From Nitrososphaeraceae archaeon (GTDB lineage: Archaea; Thermoproteota; Nitrososphaeria; Nitrososphaerales; Nitrososphaeraceae): a stretch of 13,617 bases of DNA. Location: assembly GCA_030038695.1 (NCBI GenBank), contig JASHSN010000393.1:1-13617 (forward strand). The letters are read 5' to 3'. This document shows positions 1-6,057 of this stretch, one piece after another (positions within the stretch are counted from its first letter, which is position 1; every line of letters begins with the position of its first letter). The notes under the pieces were generated by a model. It made no database searches. It was not told the DNA's origin and saw nothing but the letters and a program-made list of their open reading frames with translations. The position numbers and the translations under genes are program-made.

Positions 1-74
1 TCTATAATACCAAAATCTAGAATAATCTCACCTCGTCTAACTAATGATTCATTGTAGGAAGCCCAGTTAAACAC
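1..74 (-). CDS. N-terminus of an IS5-like DDE transposase, cut by window edge
   Basis: Reading leftwards from a GTG at 74 the frame stays open to the window edge and gives 24 residues including NWASYNESLVRRGEIILDFG. From memory, this matches the opening of IS5-group transposases of archaea (form: W..YN.SLVRRGEI....F...). An in-frame TAA about 20 bases before the GTG limits the start. Only the N-terminus is visible, so I cannot tell whether the element is intact, and no clear terminal inverted repeat was identified. The family is recalled from the motif, not from a search. Confidence 0.5.
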   Translation of the reverse strand, partial: MFNWASYNESLVRRGEIILDFGII

Positions 75-92
75 ATGAAATGTCAGTTTAGG

Positions 93-260
93 TTAGCTAA
101 ACGTAGCTTGGTCAACTAAACCCGACAAATATGATAGTAATTTATGCAACAAAGCTTCATAACCGATTACTGATGGCTGACGCAGGGTCTTGCGCCGTTT
201 CACAGACACAATCTTATACAAATACGAAACAATCTGCATGCCTGGCTGCACTGTAAACAT
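93..260 (-). CDS. possible small basic protein, 55 aa, unrecognised
   Basis: An ATG at 260 opens a 55-codon frame ending in TAA at 93-95. The product has a basic patch (VKRRKTLRQ, about residues 20-28) followed by a Leu-rich stretch (EALLHKLLSYLSGLV). I recognise no family. It lies 18 bp upstream of the transposase fragment on the same strand and could be a fragment of a neighbouring mobile gene or a chance frame. No convincing TATA box or ribosome binding site was found. Confidence 0.18.
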   Translation of the reverse strand: MFTVQPGMQIVSYLYKIVSVKRRKTLRQPSVIGYEALLHKLLSYLSGLVDQATFS

Positions 261-892
261 AAGCTAACTAACTTGCTAAATCCTGAGTATATCCACGTTG
301 ACACTTTGTCAAAATCCCCTTCAGTGTTGCACCAAGTGGAGCGAATTCCTATAAGATTGCAGTTGAATAGCATGGATTCGACGTTTCTGATGGTTCACCA
401 TTGTTGACAATTTACCACTAGCTAGTGCCAATTTCTGTGAAATTTGAACAAAAATGGGTTTTGTCAGCTAGGCTTGACAGCTGCATAAGATTCGCGGTAG
501 TGACGATTGTTGATGAATACATATGCGCCTTGGTTGCTATGGATAGCTTGCGATCGTCCCGACGGTGGTGGCGAGGTGATGACTCCGAGCTTTTTCATAA
601 TTTTTTGCTTTTCTTGGAAAGGCTCTTACTATTTCGCCTGTAGGGTTAAGGACAAAGACATTATAAATAGATTCATACAACTTGTAATACCAGAATATAT
701 TCATATAACATTTCTACGAACGTCTGTTCTGTGTGATGGGTTCTGTTTCTGTCTACCCCCACATTTGGTAGTAAGGGATAATCTAAGGATATATATTCAA
801 TAGTTTTCGTGAAGAGGTTTCAAGAGCTTACTTTCTGTGTAGTAAAAGAAGGAAGGTAAAGTTCTCCTCCTTTTCCCGTTCTGGTAAATGGT
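261..892. other. gene-poor stretch
   Basis: I see no supportable gene here. Plus-strand open frames around 425-643 and 507-803 overlap each other and show no family motif or promoter. A perfect 12-bp palindrome CACTAGCTAGTG lies at 416-427, with no gene close enough to assign it as an operator. The stretch may be decayed mobile-element DNA linked to the transposase fragment on its left, but nothing in it proves this. Confidence 0.5.
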
Positions 893-903
893 AAAAATAT
901 ATT
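893..903 (+). promoter_or_regulatory. archaeal TATA box for the nucleotidyltransferase gene
   Basis: The AT-rich element AAAAATATATT sits 25-35 bp before the TTG start at 928, the usual distance from an archaeal TATA box to the transcription start. No Shine-Dalgarno sequence precedes the TTG, so the mRNA is probably leaderless, starting at or within a few bases of 928. Confidence 0.55.
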
Positions 904-927
904 GCGCCGTATTTTTTTTACAATAGT

Positions 928-1749
928 TTGAAGGCAGTACTTCTTGCAGGAGGTCGTGGTACTAGAGCAAAGCCTTACACTGACTATTTTCCTAAGGCAA
1001 TGATTCCAATTGCTGGGACACCAGTAATAGATCATGTCGTGAGATATGTGGCTAAGTTTTCTCAAATTAGCGATTTAATCATTTTGTGCGAATTTGATAA
1101 TATGGGTAAACAGATAATTAATTATTTTGAAGGGAAAGAAGCCATCGTAGGGAAACCTTTAACATTTATTGAAGACAAAAAGCAGGGGACGGGGGGTGCT
1201 CTACTAAAAATTGAACAGGAAGTGAGAGGAGATGAACATTTTTTAGTATGGTTTGCTGACAACTTGTGTGCCATAAGCATAGATGATTTGATACGGGAAT
1301 ATAATGGTGCATATAAACAGGCAAATGGAATTACAGCACTGATGGTGGTTCGAAAACAAAAGGTAGAAGAAACAGGTCGGGTTATTTTGGATAATTCTGA
1401 GGATTCTCTTCATAATATAAATGTTAACGACAGCAAGAAAACGTTTCTGATCAAACAATTTATTGAAAAAGGTGTGGTAAAACTTGAGCAGCCAGAAGCA
1501 ACTGGTATATATCTGTTTAACAACATTATTTTTGAATATCTGCACCGCACATCAAAGAAGATCCGAGGAGGAACCTTCGATTTATCTCATGACGTATTGG
1601 AGCCCATTAGTACTATTGGTAGCGAGCTTTATTCGTACATCCTGGATGAGGATACAGAGTGGCTGGATATAGAATCGCCATCATATGCTGATAGGCATAA
1701 AGCTATTGTAAATAAAATATTGTTGCAAATGCATATAGCCGCTATATAG
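928..1749 (+). CDS. sugar-phosphate nucleotidyltransferase (NTP_transferase family)
   Basis: Predicted to join a sugar 1-phosphate and an NTP into a nucleotide sugar plus pyrophosphate, in the cytosol. The family signature is complete at the N-terminus: LLAGGRGTR at residues 5-13, with PKAMIPIAG at 22-30 carrying the conserved Lys23. QGTGGAL follows at 86-92 and FADN at 109-112, whose Asp111 should bind Mg2+. ATGIYLF at 191-197 and WLDIESP at 245-251 complete the fold; Asp247 is the likely second metal ligand. At 273 residues it is a bare catalytic domain without the C-terminal left-handed beta-helix of bifunctional relatives. The TTG start is favoured because the GGxGTR strand begins at residue 4 and a TATA box lies at leaderless distance. 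Which sugar and which NTP are used cannot be read from the sequence. It stands alone, with no other sugar gene adjoining. Confidence 0.9.
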   Translation: MKAVLLAGGRGTRAKPYTDYFPKAMIPIAGTPVIDHVVRYVAKFSQISDLIILCEFDNMGKQIINYFEGKEAIVGKPLTFIEDKKQGTGGALLKIEQEVRGDEHFLVWFADNLCAISIDDLIREYNGAYKQANGITALMVVRKQKVEETGRVILDNSEDSLHNINVNDSKKTFLIKQFIEKGVVKLEQPEATGIYLFNNIIFEYLHRTSKKIRGGTFDLSHDVLEPISTIGSELYSYILDEDTEWLDIESPSYADRHKAIVNKILLQMHIAAI

Positions 1750-2583
1750 CAATGATAGTTCATGTATGGGAACACTAGTATGAATGTAGCGAAGAGTAGT
1801 AGTAATCTGCAGAATCGATCCCAGTATATTATATAGTCTAGTATTGCAACAGAAGATAGACAATGGATTTGCAGGAGATGCTCACACGAGCCGATTGACT
1901 ATGCTATCTACTCTCTAAGCTACTTAATTTTAAGCGTAAATGAAAGGTGTTTGGAGCATATCCAATTAGACAATCTACGTGAACGAATTCGGTCTGAATA
2001 CTGATATGGTCAAATTGCCATCCTTTATTTCTACTTCTGACTCTTGACAGTGCTATTTAGTTGATTACTGTTATCTTCTACTGTTATTTTATAAATTACA
2101 GCATTTTTCAGTACTGAATGAAAGAAGAGATAGAACTGGGCCTAGCAGATGACTCGTTAATATAACTCATCGTATGCGTAAGCGTCTTTTTTTCGTATTT
2201 ACTAAGTAAATCCCATAAGAGGTTCAAAATCATGATTTGCGATTTATTTTTGGTTTTCAATTTCGAAGCTGTTTTTAGAAACAAAGGAAGATAACGGCTT
2301 GTCTACATATTGCATATTAGGGCTCAAAATAAATGACTATTCGAGGTGCTATTATTGGATTTCAAGAGTGTAGACGGCCCAAATAAAAGAAAAAGATCAG
2401 AGATAGGAGAATTATGAACCACACAATAGCAAACTATCTCTAATTTCCTCTATTCTTTAAGCCAAATCTACACTCAAATTATTATTGTGCAAACGTAGAA
2501 TAAATAGGATTGCTAACTCTATACGCTACCTATAATCGATAAAAGATATCTGCGTCGTTAAAAGTACTATTTTCCCTCAATAT
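1750..2583. other. gene-poor stretch with one suspicious open frame (1837-2004, +)
   Basis: No complete gene is evident in these 830 bp. The plus-strand frame 1837-2004 is open for 55 codons and reads through QWICRRCSHEPIDYAIYSL and NLRERIRSEY to a TGA at 2002-2004. It has one CxxC pair and an amphipathic helical tail but no usable ATG, GTG or TTG near its beginning. It may be the C-terminal relic of a zinc-ribbon protein, or chance. A T7 run near 2187-2193 could end plus-strand transcripts. The rest is AT-rich without visible structure. Confidence 0.4.
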
Positions 2584-2823
2584 TTAATCTAGCTCTGATA
2601 TCAAATTAACCACAACGTTGCTAATACTGCAATCGTACCTGCAAGAATTTGCTAGGTGTTCATTCTTCTTTTTTGATTCAATCAGCTTTCCTTTAGGAAC
2701 AGAAGTAAGGATCGCTGATAGTTGTGTGTAAGTCATACCCAATAGCAATGATATAGAATTTTTCCATAATTATCTTCTCCCAAATGCACTACAAATTTTT
2801 TCCTGTATTTTTGATAAATTCAT
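2584..2823 (-). pseudogene. small unrecognised gene split by one in-frame TAA
   Basis: Leftwards from an ATG at 2823 the frame reads MNLSKIQEKICSAFGRR, meets TAA, then continues in the same frame with LWKNSISLLLGMTYTQLSAI and a further 41 residues to TAA at 2584-2586. Together these make about 78 residues. The composition is protein-like: two amphipathic helices, a Lys-rich turn (ESKKKNE) and a hydrophobic end (NVVVNLISELD). The downstream part could also start by itself at ATG 2736, giving 50 residues. It follows the signal peptidase gene on the same strand after about 50 bp. I recognise no family. Either one nonsense mutation killed a small gene, or only the 50-residue part is expressed, or the frame is fortuitous. 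Confidence 0.3.
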
Positions 2824-2876
2824 AAAGGTTAAATGTACAGTTATAGTAGTATTTACATGGTATAGATTTTATCTCG

Positions 2877-3395
2877 TCACTTTTGTTGTTCTCTTCTTCC
2901 TATTCTAGAATAGTAAACTACGGTTATCATTATAACCCCAATTATAATGTAGTAATTTGTTGGAGGACTAAGCGTCTTAGTAACTAATCCCAATTTTGGA
3001 ATTACGTATACCACCTTACCAATGTAATTCTGTTCTTTAAGAGGATAATCGATATATGGTATTGAACCATCGTTTGCATCCCCTTTCGTTGTAATAACTC
3101 TACCTTCAATTCCTGTAGAAATGTGAACAATTCTATGAACGATAGTCTCGTGTTGCTCATTCGGAATTAACGAGCCAGGTGACTTAAATACTATGATATC
3201 TCCAACCTTCAAATTGCTAAAAGGTATATTGTGATTTATAATTACAAAATCACTGATGTTCAGAGTGGGTATCATACTCCCACTAGCAACGATGAAGAAG
3301 GGATTAAAGGTGCCAAATGCGATTCTAATTCCAACATACATTATTGCAATGGCGATGACTATGATAGCCACATAAATAAAAACTTTTGAAATCAA
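2877..3395 (-). CDS. signal peptidase I, archaeal/ER type (S26B)
   Basis: Membrane-bound serine protease that removes signal peptides from exported proteins on the outer face of the membrane. Residues 5-27 form an N-terminal membrane anchor. Motif ASGSMIPTL at 37-45 carries the nucleophile Ser40. VHRIVH at 86-91 supplies His87, which replaces the Lys general base of bacterial enzymes and marks the archaeal/SEC11 type. KGDAND at 104-109 contains the conserved Asp106. A second membrane segment lies at about 147-163, followed by a basic tail. At 172 residues it has normal archaeal length. The TTG start comes directly after an in-frame stop and has a TATA box 25-33 bp upstream, so a leaderless mRNA is likely; the next possible start (Met19) would remove the anchor. 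It is transcribed away from the truncated macro-domain gene. The two small secreted proteins at 9137 and 9841 are plausible substrates. Confidence 0.93.
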   Translation of the reverse strand: MISKVFIYVAIIVIAIAIMYVGIRIAFGTFNPFFIVASGSMIPTLNISDFVIINHNIPFSNLKVGDIIVFKSPGSLIPNEQHETIVHRIVHISTGIEGRVITTKGDANDGSIPYIDYPLKEQNYIGKVVYVIPKLGLVTKTLSPPTNYYIIIGVIMITVVYYSRIGRREQQK

Positions 3396-3419
3396 TTAAG
3401 ATCAACAGTCGACTCTTAC

Positions 3420-3428
3420 TTTTATATG
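3420..3428 (-). promoter_or_regulatory. TATA box of the signal peptidase gene
   Basis: On the minus strand CATATAAAA lies 25-33 bp before the TTG at 3395, matching archaeal TATA-to-start spacing and supporting that start codon and a leaderless transcript. An A-rich stretch just upstream could serve as the BRE. Confidence 0.6.
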
Positions 3429-3494
3429 CTTTTATTATATCTCTCAAGTTTTCAAGCGTTTTAATTGTAGAATCGTATATCCTTATGTATTGAT

Positions 3495-3536
3495 TTACCA
3501 TATGGTACACGACCTCAGGAAAATTACCATATGGTG
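3495..3536. repeat. paired palindromes TTACCATATGGT, 29 bp apart
   Basis: TTACCATATGGT occurs at 3495-3506 and again at 3524-3535, so the repeats begin 29 bp apart, close to three helical turns. Each contains the perfect palindrome ACCATATGGT, and the first extends to 12 bp (TACCATATGGTA). They lie between the signal peptidase promoter and the macro-domain fragment; the second copy is inside the remnant coding sequence, encoding part of LPYGA. They could be a two-site operator, or the repeat may mark the deletion end that removed the N-terminal half of the macro domain. Confidence 0.45.
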
Positions 3537-3538
3537 CC

Positions 3539-3826
3539 GTGATACATACCGTTGGTCCAAGGATGGGTGAAGGGGATGAAGATAGTAAATTAAGGAAGGC
3601 TGTTCAAAGTTTTCTGAAACTTGCTGCATATCATGGATTCAGAAGCATCTCAATGCCAGCTATAAGTTCAGGGATCTTCGGGTTTCCAAAGGATAGATGC
3701 GCAAAAATGCTGATACGAGAATCAATAAGATTTCTCGAGTATGGCATGACGTCGATTCAAACGATAGAAATTTGTATATTTGACGATGAAAGTCTAGGTT
3801 ACTTCAGAAGTGAATTTCGAAGGTGA
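3539..3826 (+). CDS. macro-domain (ADP-ribose binding) protein, N-terminal half missing; probable remnant
   Basis: The product from GTG 3539 is the C-terminal half of a macro domain: VIHTVGPRMGEG at its start, SISMPAISSGIFGFP in the middle (the second ligand-binding loop, GIFG) and the closing strand IEICIFDDE. Family homology continues upstream of the GTG in the same frame (SGKLPYGAVIHTVGP) back to a TGA at 3491-3493, so the annotated start lies inside the domain. The first binding loop (normally around NAAN) and about 60 residues before it are missing; that space holds the signal peptidase promoter. Intact macro domains are about 170-190 residues and bind or hydrolyse ADP-ribose or O-acetyl-ADP-ribose. 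This 95-residue piece should not fold into a working site. I regard it as a gene fossil, possibly still transcribed. Confidence 0.75.
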   Translation: MIHTVGPRMGEGDEDSKLRKAVQSFLKLAAYHGFRSISMPAISSGIFGFPKDRCAKMLIRESIRFLEYGMTSIQTIEICIFDDESLGYFRSEFRR

Positions 3827-4051
3827 AGTTAGTATGTTGGTTTAAATGACTAGGATACTGGAATGTCTTCCGTATGACCGCCAACAACGACATAGGCGCC
3901 GAACAAATAACGCAAATGAGCAGGTTTGCACCTCCTCGCTTCCTATGTTGTCAAATTGAAGAGGAATATGGCAAGCTAAGTGGTTGCATGAGAACAAGAT
4001 CGTTAGGTATTACGCGCAGTTGCTGACGTGAGATGTAAACACTACCTCATG

Positions 4052-4060
4052 TTTTTTAAG
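4052..4060 (+). promoter_or_regulatory. probable TATA box of the AMMECR1 gene
   Basis: TTTTTTAAG lies 26-34 bp before the ATG at 4086 and no ribosome binding site precedes that ATG, consistent with a leaderless transcript. The match to a TATA consensus is moderate. Confidence 0.4.
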
Positions 4061-4085
4061 TCCAACTCCTATTTCTTATCTGATT

Positions 4086-4724
4086 ATGATTCTTGAGGAA
4101 GAGGGAGAGAAAGCAGTCAAATTAGCCAGGATGGCAGTAGAAGAACATCTTGACTTGTCATCTTCCGATTCTACCCATGATGGGAATACCAACAAACACT
4201 ATGATAATATTGGGCTTAATCGGCCTGCCAAAAGCTATGGCGTTTTTGTTACACTGAACTATATAAATAATCACAAACAACAGCGTTTGAGGGGTTGCGT
4301 TGGATTTCCGATCGCTGAGAAGAGCCTGTACCTTTCGATAATTGATGCTTCCATCGCAGCAGCAACACAAGACCCCAGATTCCCTCCAGTCGACAAAAAG
4401 GAACTTGCAGAGTTAGTTTTTGAAGTGAGTATTCTGACCCTCCCCCAAGAGGTCAAAGTTCAAAACCCGATGGAATATCTGAATGCCATAAAAATAGGCC
4501 GGGACGGATTAATATTAGCATGGAGACAATGCTCAGCACTACTACTCCCGCAGGTTCCAGTTGAGTGTAACTGGGACGTCGAAGACTATCTTGCAAATCT
4601 TTGCTATAAGGCTGGCGCTCCACCAGACATATGGCTCATGTCCGATTCAAAGATCCATTCGTTTCAAGCGAATATTTATAAGGAGTCCGATCCGAACGGC
4701 AACGTCGTAAGAATTGAACTCTAA
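4086..4724 (+). CDS. AMMECR1 domain protein
   Basis: Small cytosolic protein of a family conserved across archaea, bacteria and eukaryotes; its biochemical role is unsettled, and in many prokaryotes it occurs with MEMO-like and radical SAM partners. The hallmark LRGCVGFP is at residues 68-75, with the invariant Cys71. The second conserved block, AAATQDPRFPPV, spans 91-102, and the domain continues through VFEVSILTLP (about 110-120), IGRDGLIL and QVPVECNWD to YKAGAPPDIW near the C-terminus. At 212 residues it is of usual archaeal length and intact. Residues 25-48 form a polar, variable insertion rich in Ser, Asp and Asn. No MEMO or radical SAM gene lies in the window. It stands between the macro-domain remnant and the glycosyltransferase, each with its own spacer. 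Confidence 0.93.
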   Translation: MILEEEGEKAVKLARMAVEEHLDLSSSDSTHDGNTNKHYDNIGLNRPAKSYGVFVTLNYINNHKQQRLRGCVGFPIAEKSLYLSIIDASIAAATQDPRFPPVDKKELAELVFEVSILTLPQEVKVQNPMEYLNAIKIGRDGLILAWRQCSALLLPQVPVECNWDVEDYLANLCYKAGAPPDIWLMSDSKIHSFQANIYKESDPNGNVVRIEL

Positions 4725-4787
4725 GGTACCGGACTCATAAAAGTTAGGGAGAATACATGTCAGATCCTGTCAGGCATGACTAGGCCG

Positions 4788-4813
4788 TTTTTCCCACCGG
4801 TCGGAGGGAAAAA
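4788..4813. repeat. hairpin in the leader of the glycosyltransferase gene
   Basis: TTTTTCCCaCCG is followed almost directly by its complement CGGaGGGAAAAA, an inverted repeat with one A-A mismatch and a loop of about 4 nt once the innermost pair opens. It ends about 35 bp before the ATG at 4849. The adjoining upstream DNA (about 4759-4782) has further small dyads, CCTGTCAGG and GTCAGGCATGAC. No T-run follows on the plus strand, so it is not a simple terminator; it could be an operator or a leader structure. Position may be off by a base. Confidence 0.5.
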
Positions 4814-4848
4814 AGAAGTTATGGCCTTGGAGGGTAAAAACCAAATAC

Positions 4849-6057
4849 ATGTACAATCAAACTCATAACGACGAGCACTTGCTCCCAAAAGCATATTTTA
4901 CTCCATACGGAGTCGGTCTAGGTCATGCAAGCAGATTGATAATGATAGCACAGCAGCTTCAGAATTTAGGCGTCGATTTCAGATTTTCCTCTTCTGGAGA
5001 GGCCGTAGGTTACATCTCGATGCATGGCTACGATTGTATTTCAGTTCCGCCAGTTGAATTGGCGTGGAGCTCCGATGGAAGTTTTTCCATACAAGACAGC
5101 ATAGCAAAAATTCCGTATGTGTTCATAAATTTGGCTAGGCAGGTAAATATCGAAGCCCGCAATATGTTAGATTACGAGCCTCAAATCATTGTTTCTGATA
5201 CTAGGCTGTCCTCGCTCTTATCAGCTAGATTATTAGGAATACCGTCTTTAGTTATTTTGAATCAGATAAAATTATTACTCTCACCTAGGCTAAGAGAGCT
5301 AAAGATCGCAAGGACTTATGAGAAATTAAACGGTGAATTTCTAGGTATTATGTGGTCACTGGCAGACAAAATTCTCGTTCCTGACTTGCCTCCACCCTAT
5401 ACGCTAGCAGAGCACAACATATGGGACACCAACACGGTTGCTGGAAAATTAGAATATGTAGGCCTTACTACACCAAAAATCCATATCAGCGAAGAACAGA
5501 TTAACAAGGTTGCTCAATTTCTCGGTTTGCGAAGAAACAAACCAATTATTTTTGTCCACGTGAGTGGTCCTAGCAATACTCGAATGCCGCTGATCAGAGC
5601 AGCAATAGATGCATGCAAAGTCCTTCAATCTGATATTCAGTACGTTATTTCCGAAGGCAACCCGAAAGGAGATGCCAATCCGAAAAAACTATGCGGCTCA
5701 GGATGGTACTATGAATGGTGCCCAGTTAGAGACGAGATTTTTGCGATGAGTAATGCCTTGGTACTGCGAGGCGGACATGCCGCTCTATCGCAGGCAATTC
5801 AATTTGGGAAACCCATCCTCACTATTCCGATAGAAAATCATGGTGAACAATTAGGTAACTCACAGAAAATAGCAAAAATTGGCACGGGTATCATGTTAAA
5901 CGCAAAACGACTTAACGCGAGTCAAATTGCGAATGCAATAAATGAAGTCATCAACGATTCACAGTATCAGCAGAAGGCAAATCACCTTAAGAAACTCACA
6001 GAAAAATTAAACGGAATCGAGAATGTCGTGAAGATAATTTGGTCCTATCTCAAATGA
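4849..6057 (+). CDS. GT-B fold glycosyltransferase (MurG/UDP-glycosyltransferase-like)
   Basis: Predicted to transfer a sugar from a nucleotide-sugar donor to a lipid, glycan or small acceptor at the cytosolic side of the membrane. The N-terminal Rossmann lobe opens with FTPYGVGLGHASR at residues 17-29, the Gly-rich acceptor-side loop of MurG/GT28-like enzymes. The C-terminal donor-binding lobe (about 230-402) has RGGHAALSQAIQFGKPILTI at 307-326 and EQLGN at 333-337, matching the nucleotide-diphosphate binding signature of the superfamily. No membrane segment is evident. The length of 402 residues is typical. GGAGGG at 4829-4834 precedes the ATG by 14 bases, a long spacing, and a hairpin lies just upstream, so unlike its neighbours this gene appears to have a leader. 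Its last 51 bp overlap the convergent gene at 6007. Donor and acceptor cannot be deduced; the nucleotidyltransferase at 928 is a possible donor supplier. Confidence 0.88.
   Translation: MYNQTHNDEHLLPKAYFTPYGVGLGHASRLIMIAQQLQNLGVDFRFSSSGEAVGYISMHGYDCISVPPVELAWSSDGSFSIQDSIAKIPYVFINLARQVNIEARNMLDYEPQIIVSDTRLSSLLSARLLGIPSLVILNQIKLLLSPRLRELKIARTYEKLNGEFLGIMWSLADKILVPDLPPPYTLAEHNIWDTNTVAGKLEYVGLTTPKIHISEEQINKVAQFLGLRRNKPIIFVHVSGPSNTRMPLIRAAIDACKVLQSDIQYVISEGNPKGDANPKKLCGSGWYYEWCPVRDEIFAMSNALVLRGGHAALSQAIQFGKPILTIPIENHGEQLGNSQKIAKIGTGIMLNAKRLNASQIANAINEVINDSQYQQKANHLKKLTEKLNGIENVVKIIWSYLK

Noticed and set aside
425..803. Two overlapping plus-strand frames; TIVDEYICALVAMDS vaguely recalls a DDE transposase
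   Set aside because: The likeness is confined to a few residues, spacing is wrong for a transposase and no continuation is found in other frames.
820..1065. Minus-strand frame across the start of the nucleotidyltransferase
   Set aside because: It is antisense to a well-supported gene and shows no motif.
3325..3510. Frameshifted N-terminal extension of the signal peptidase (minus frame with RLLILIDFKSFYL)
   Set aside because: The TTG at 3395 gives a normal-length enzyme and has a TATA box at leaderless distance, so no frameshift is needed.
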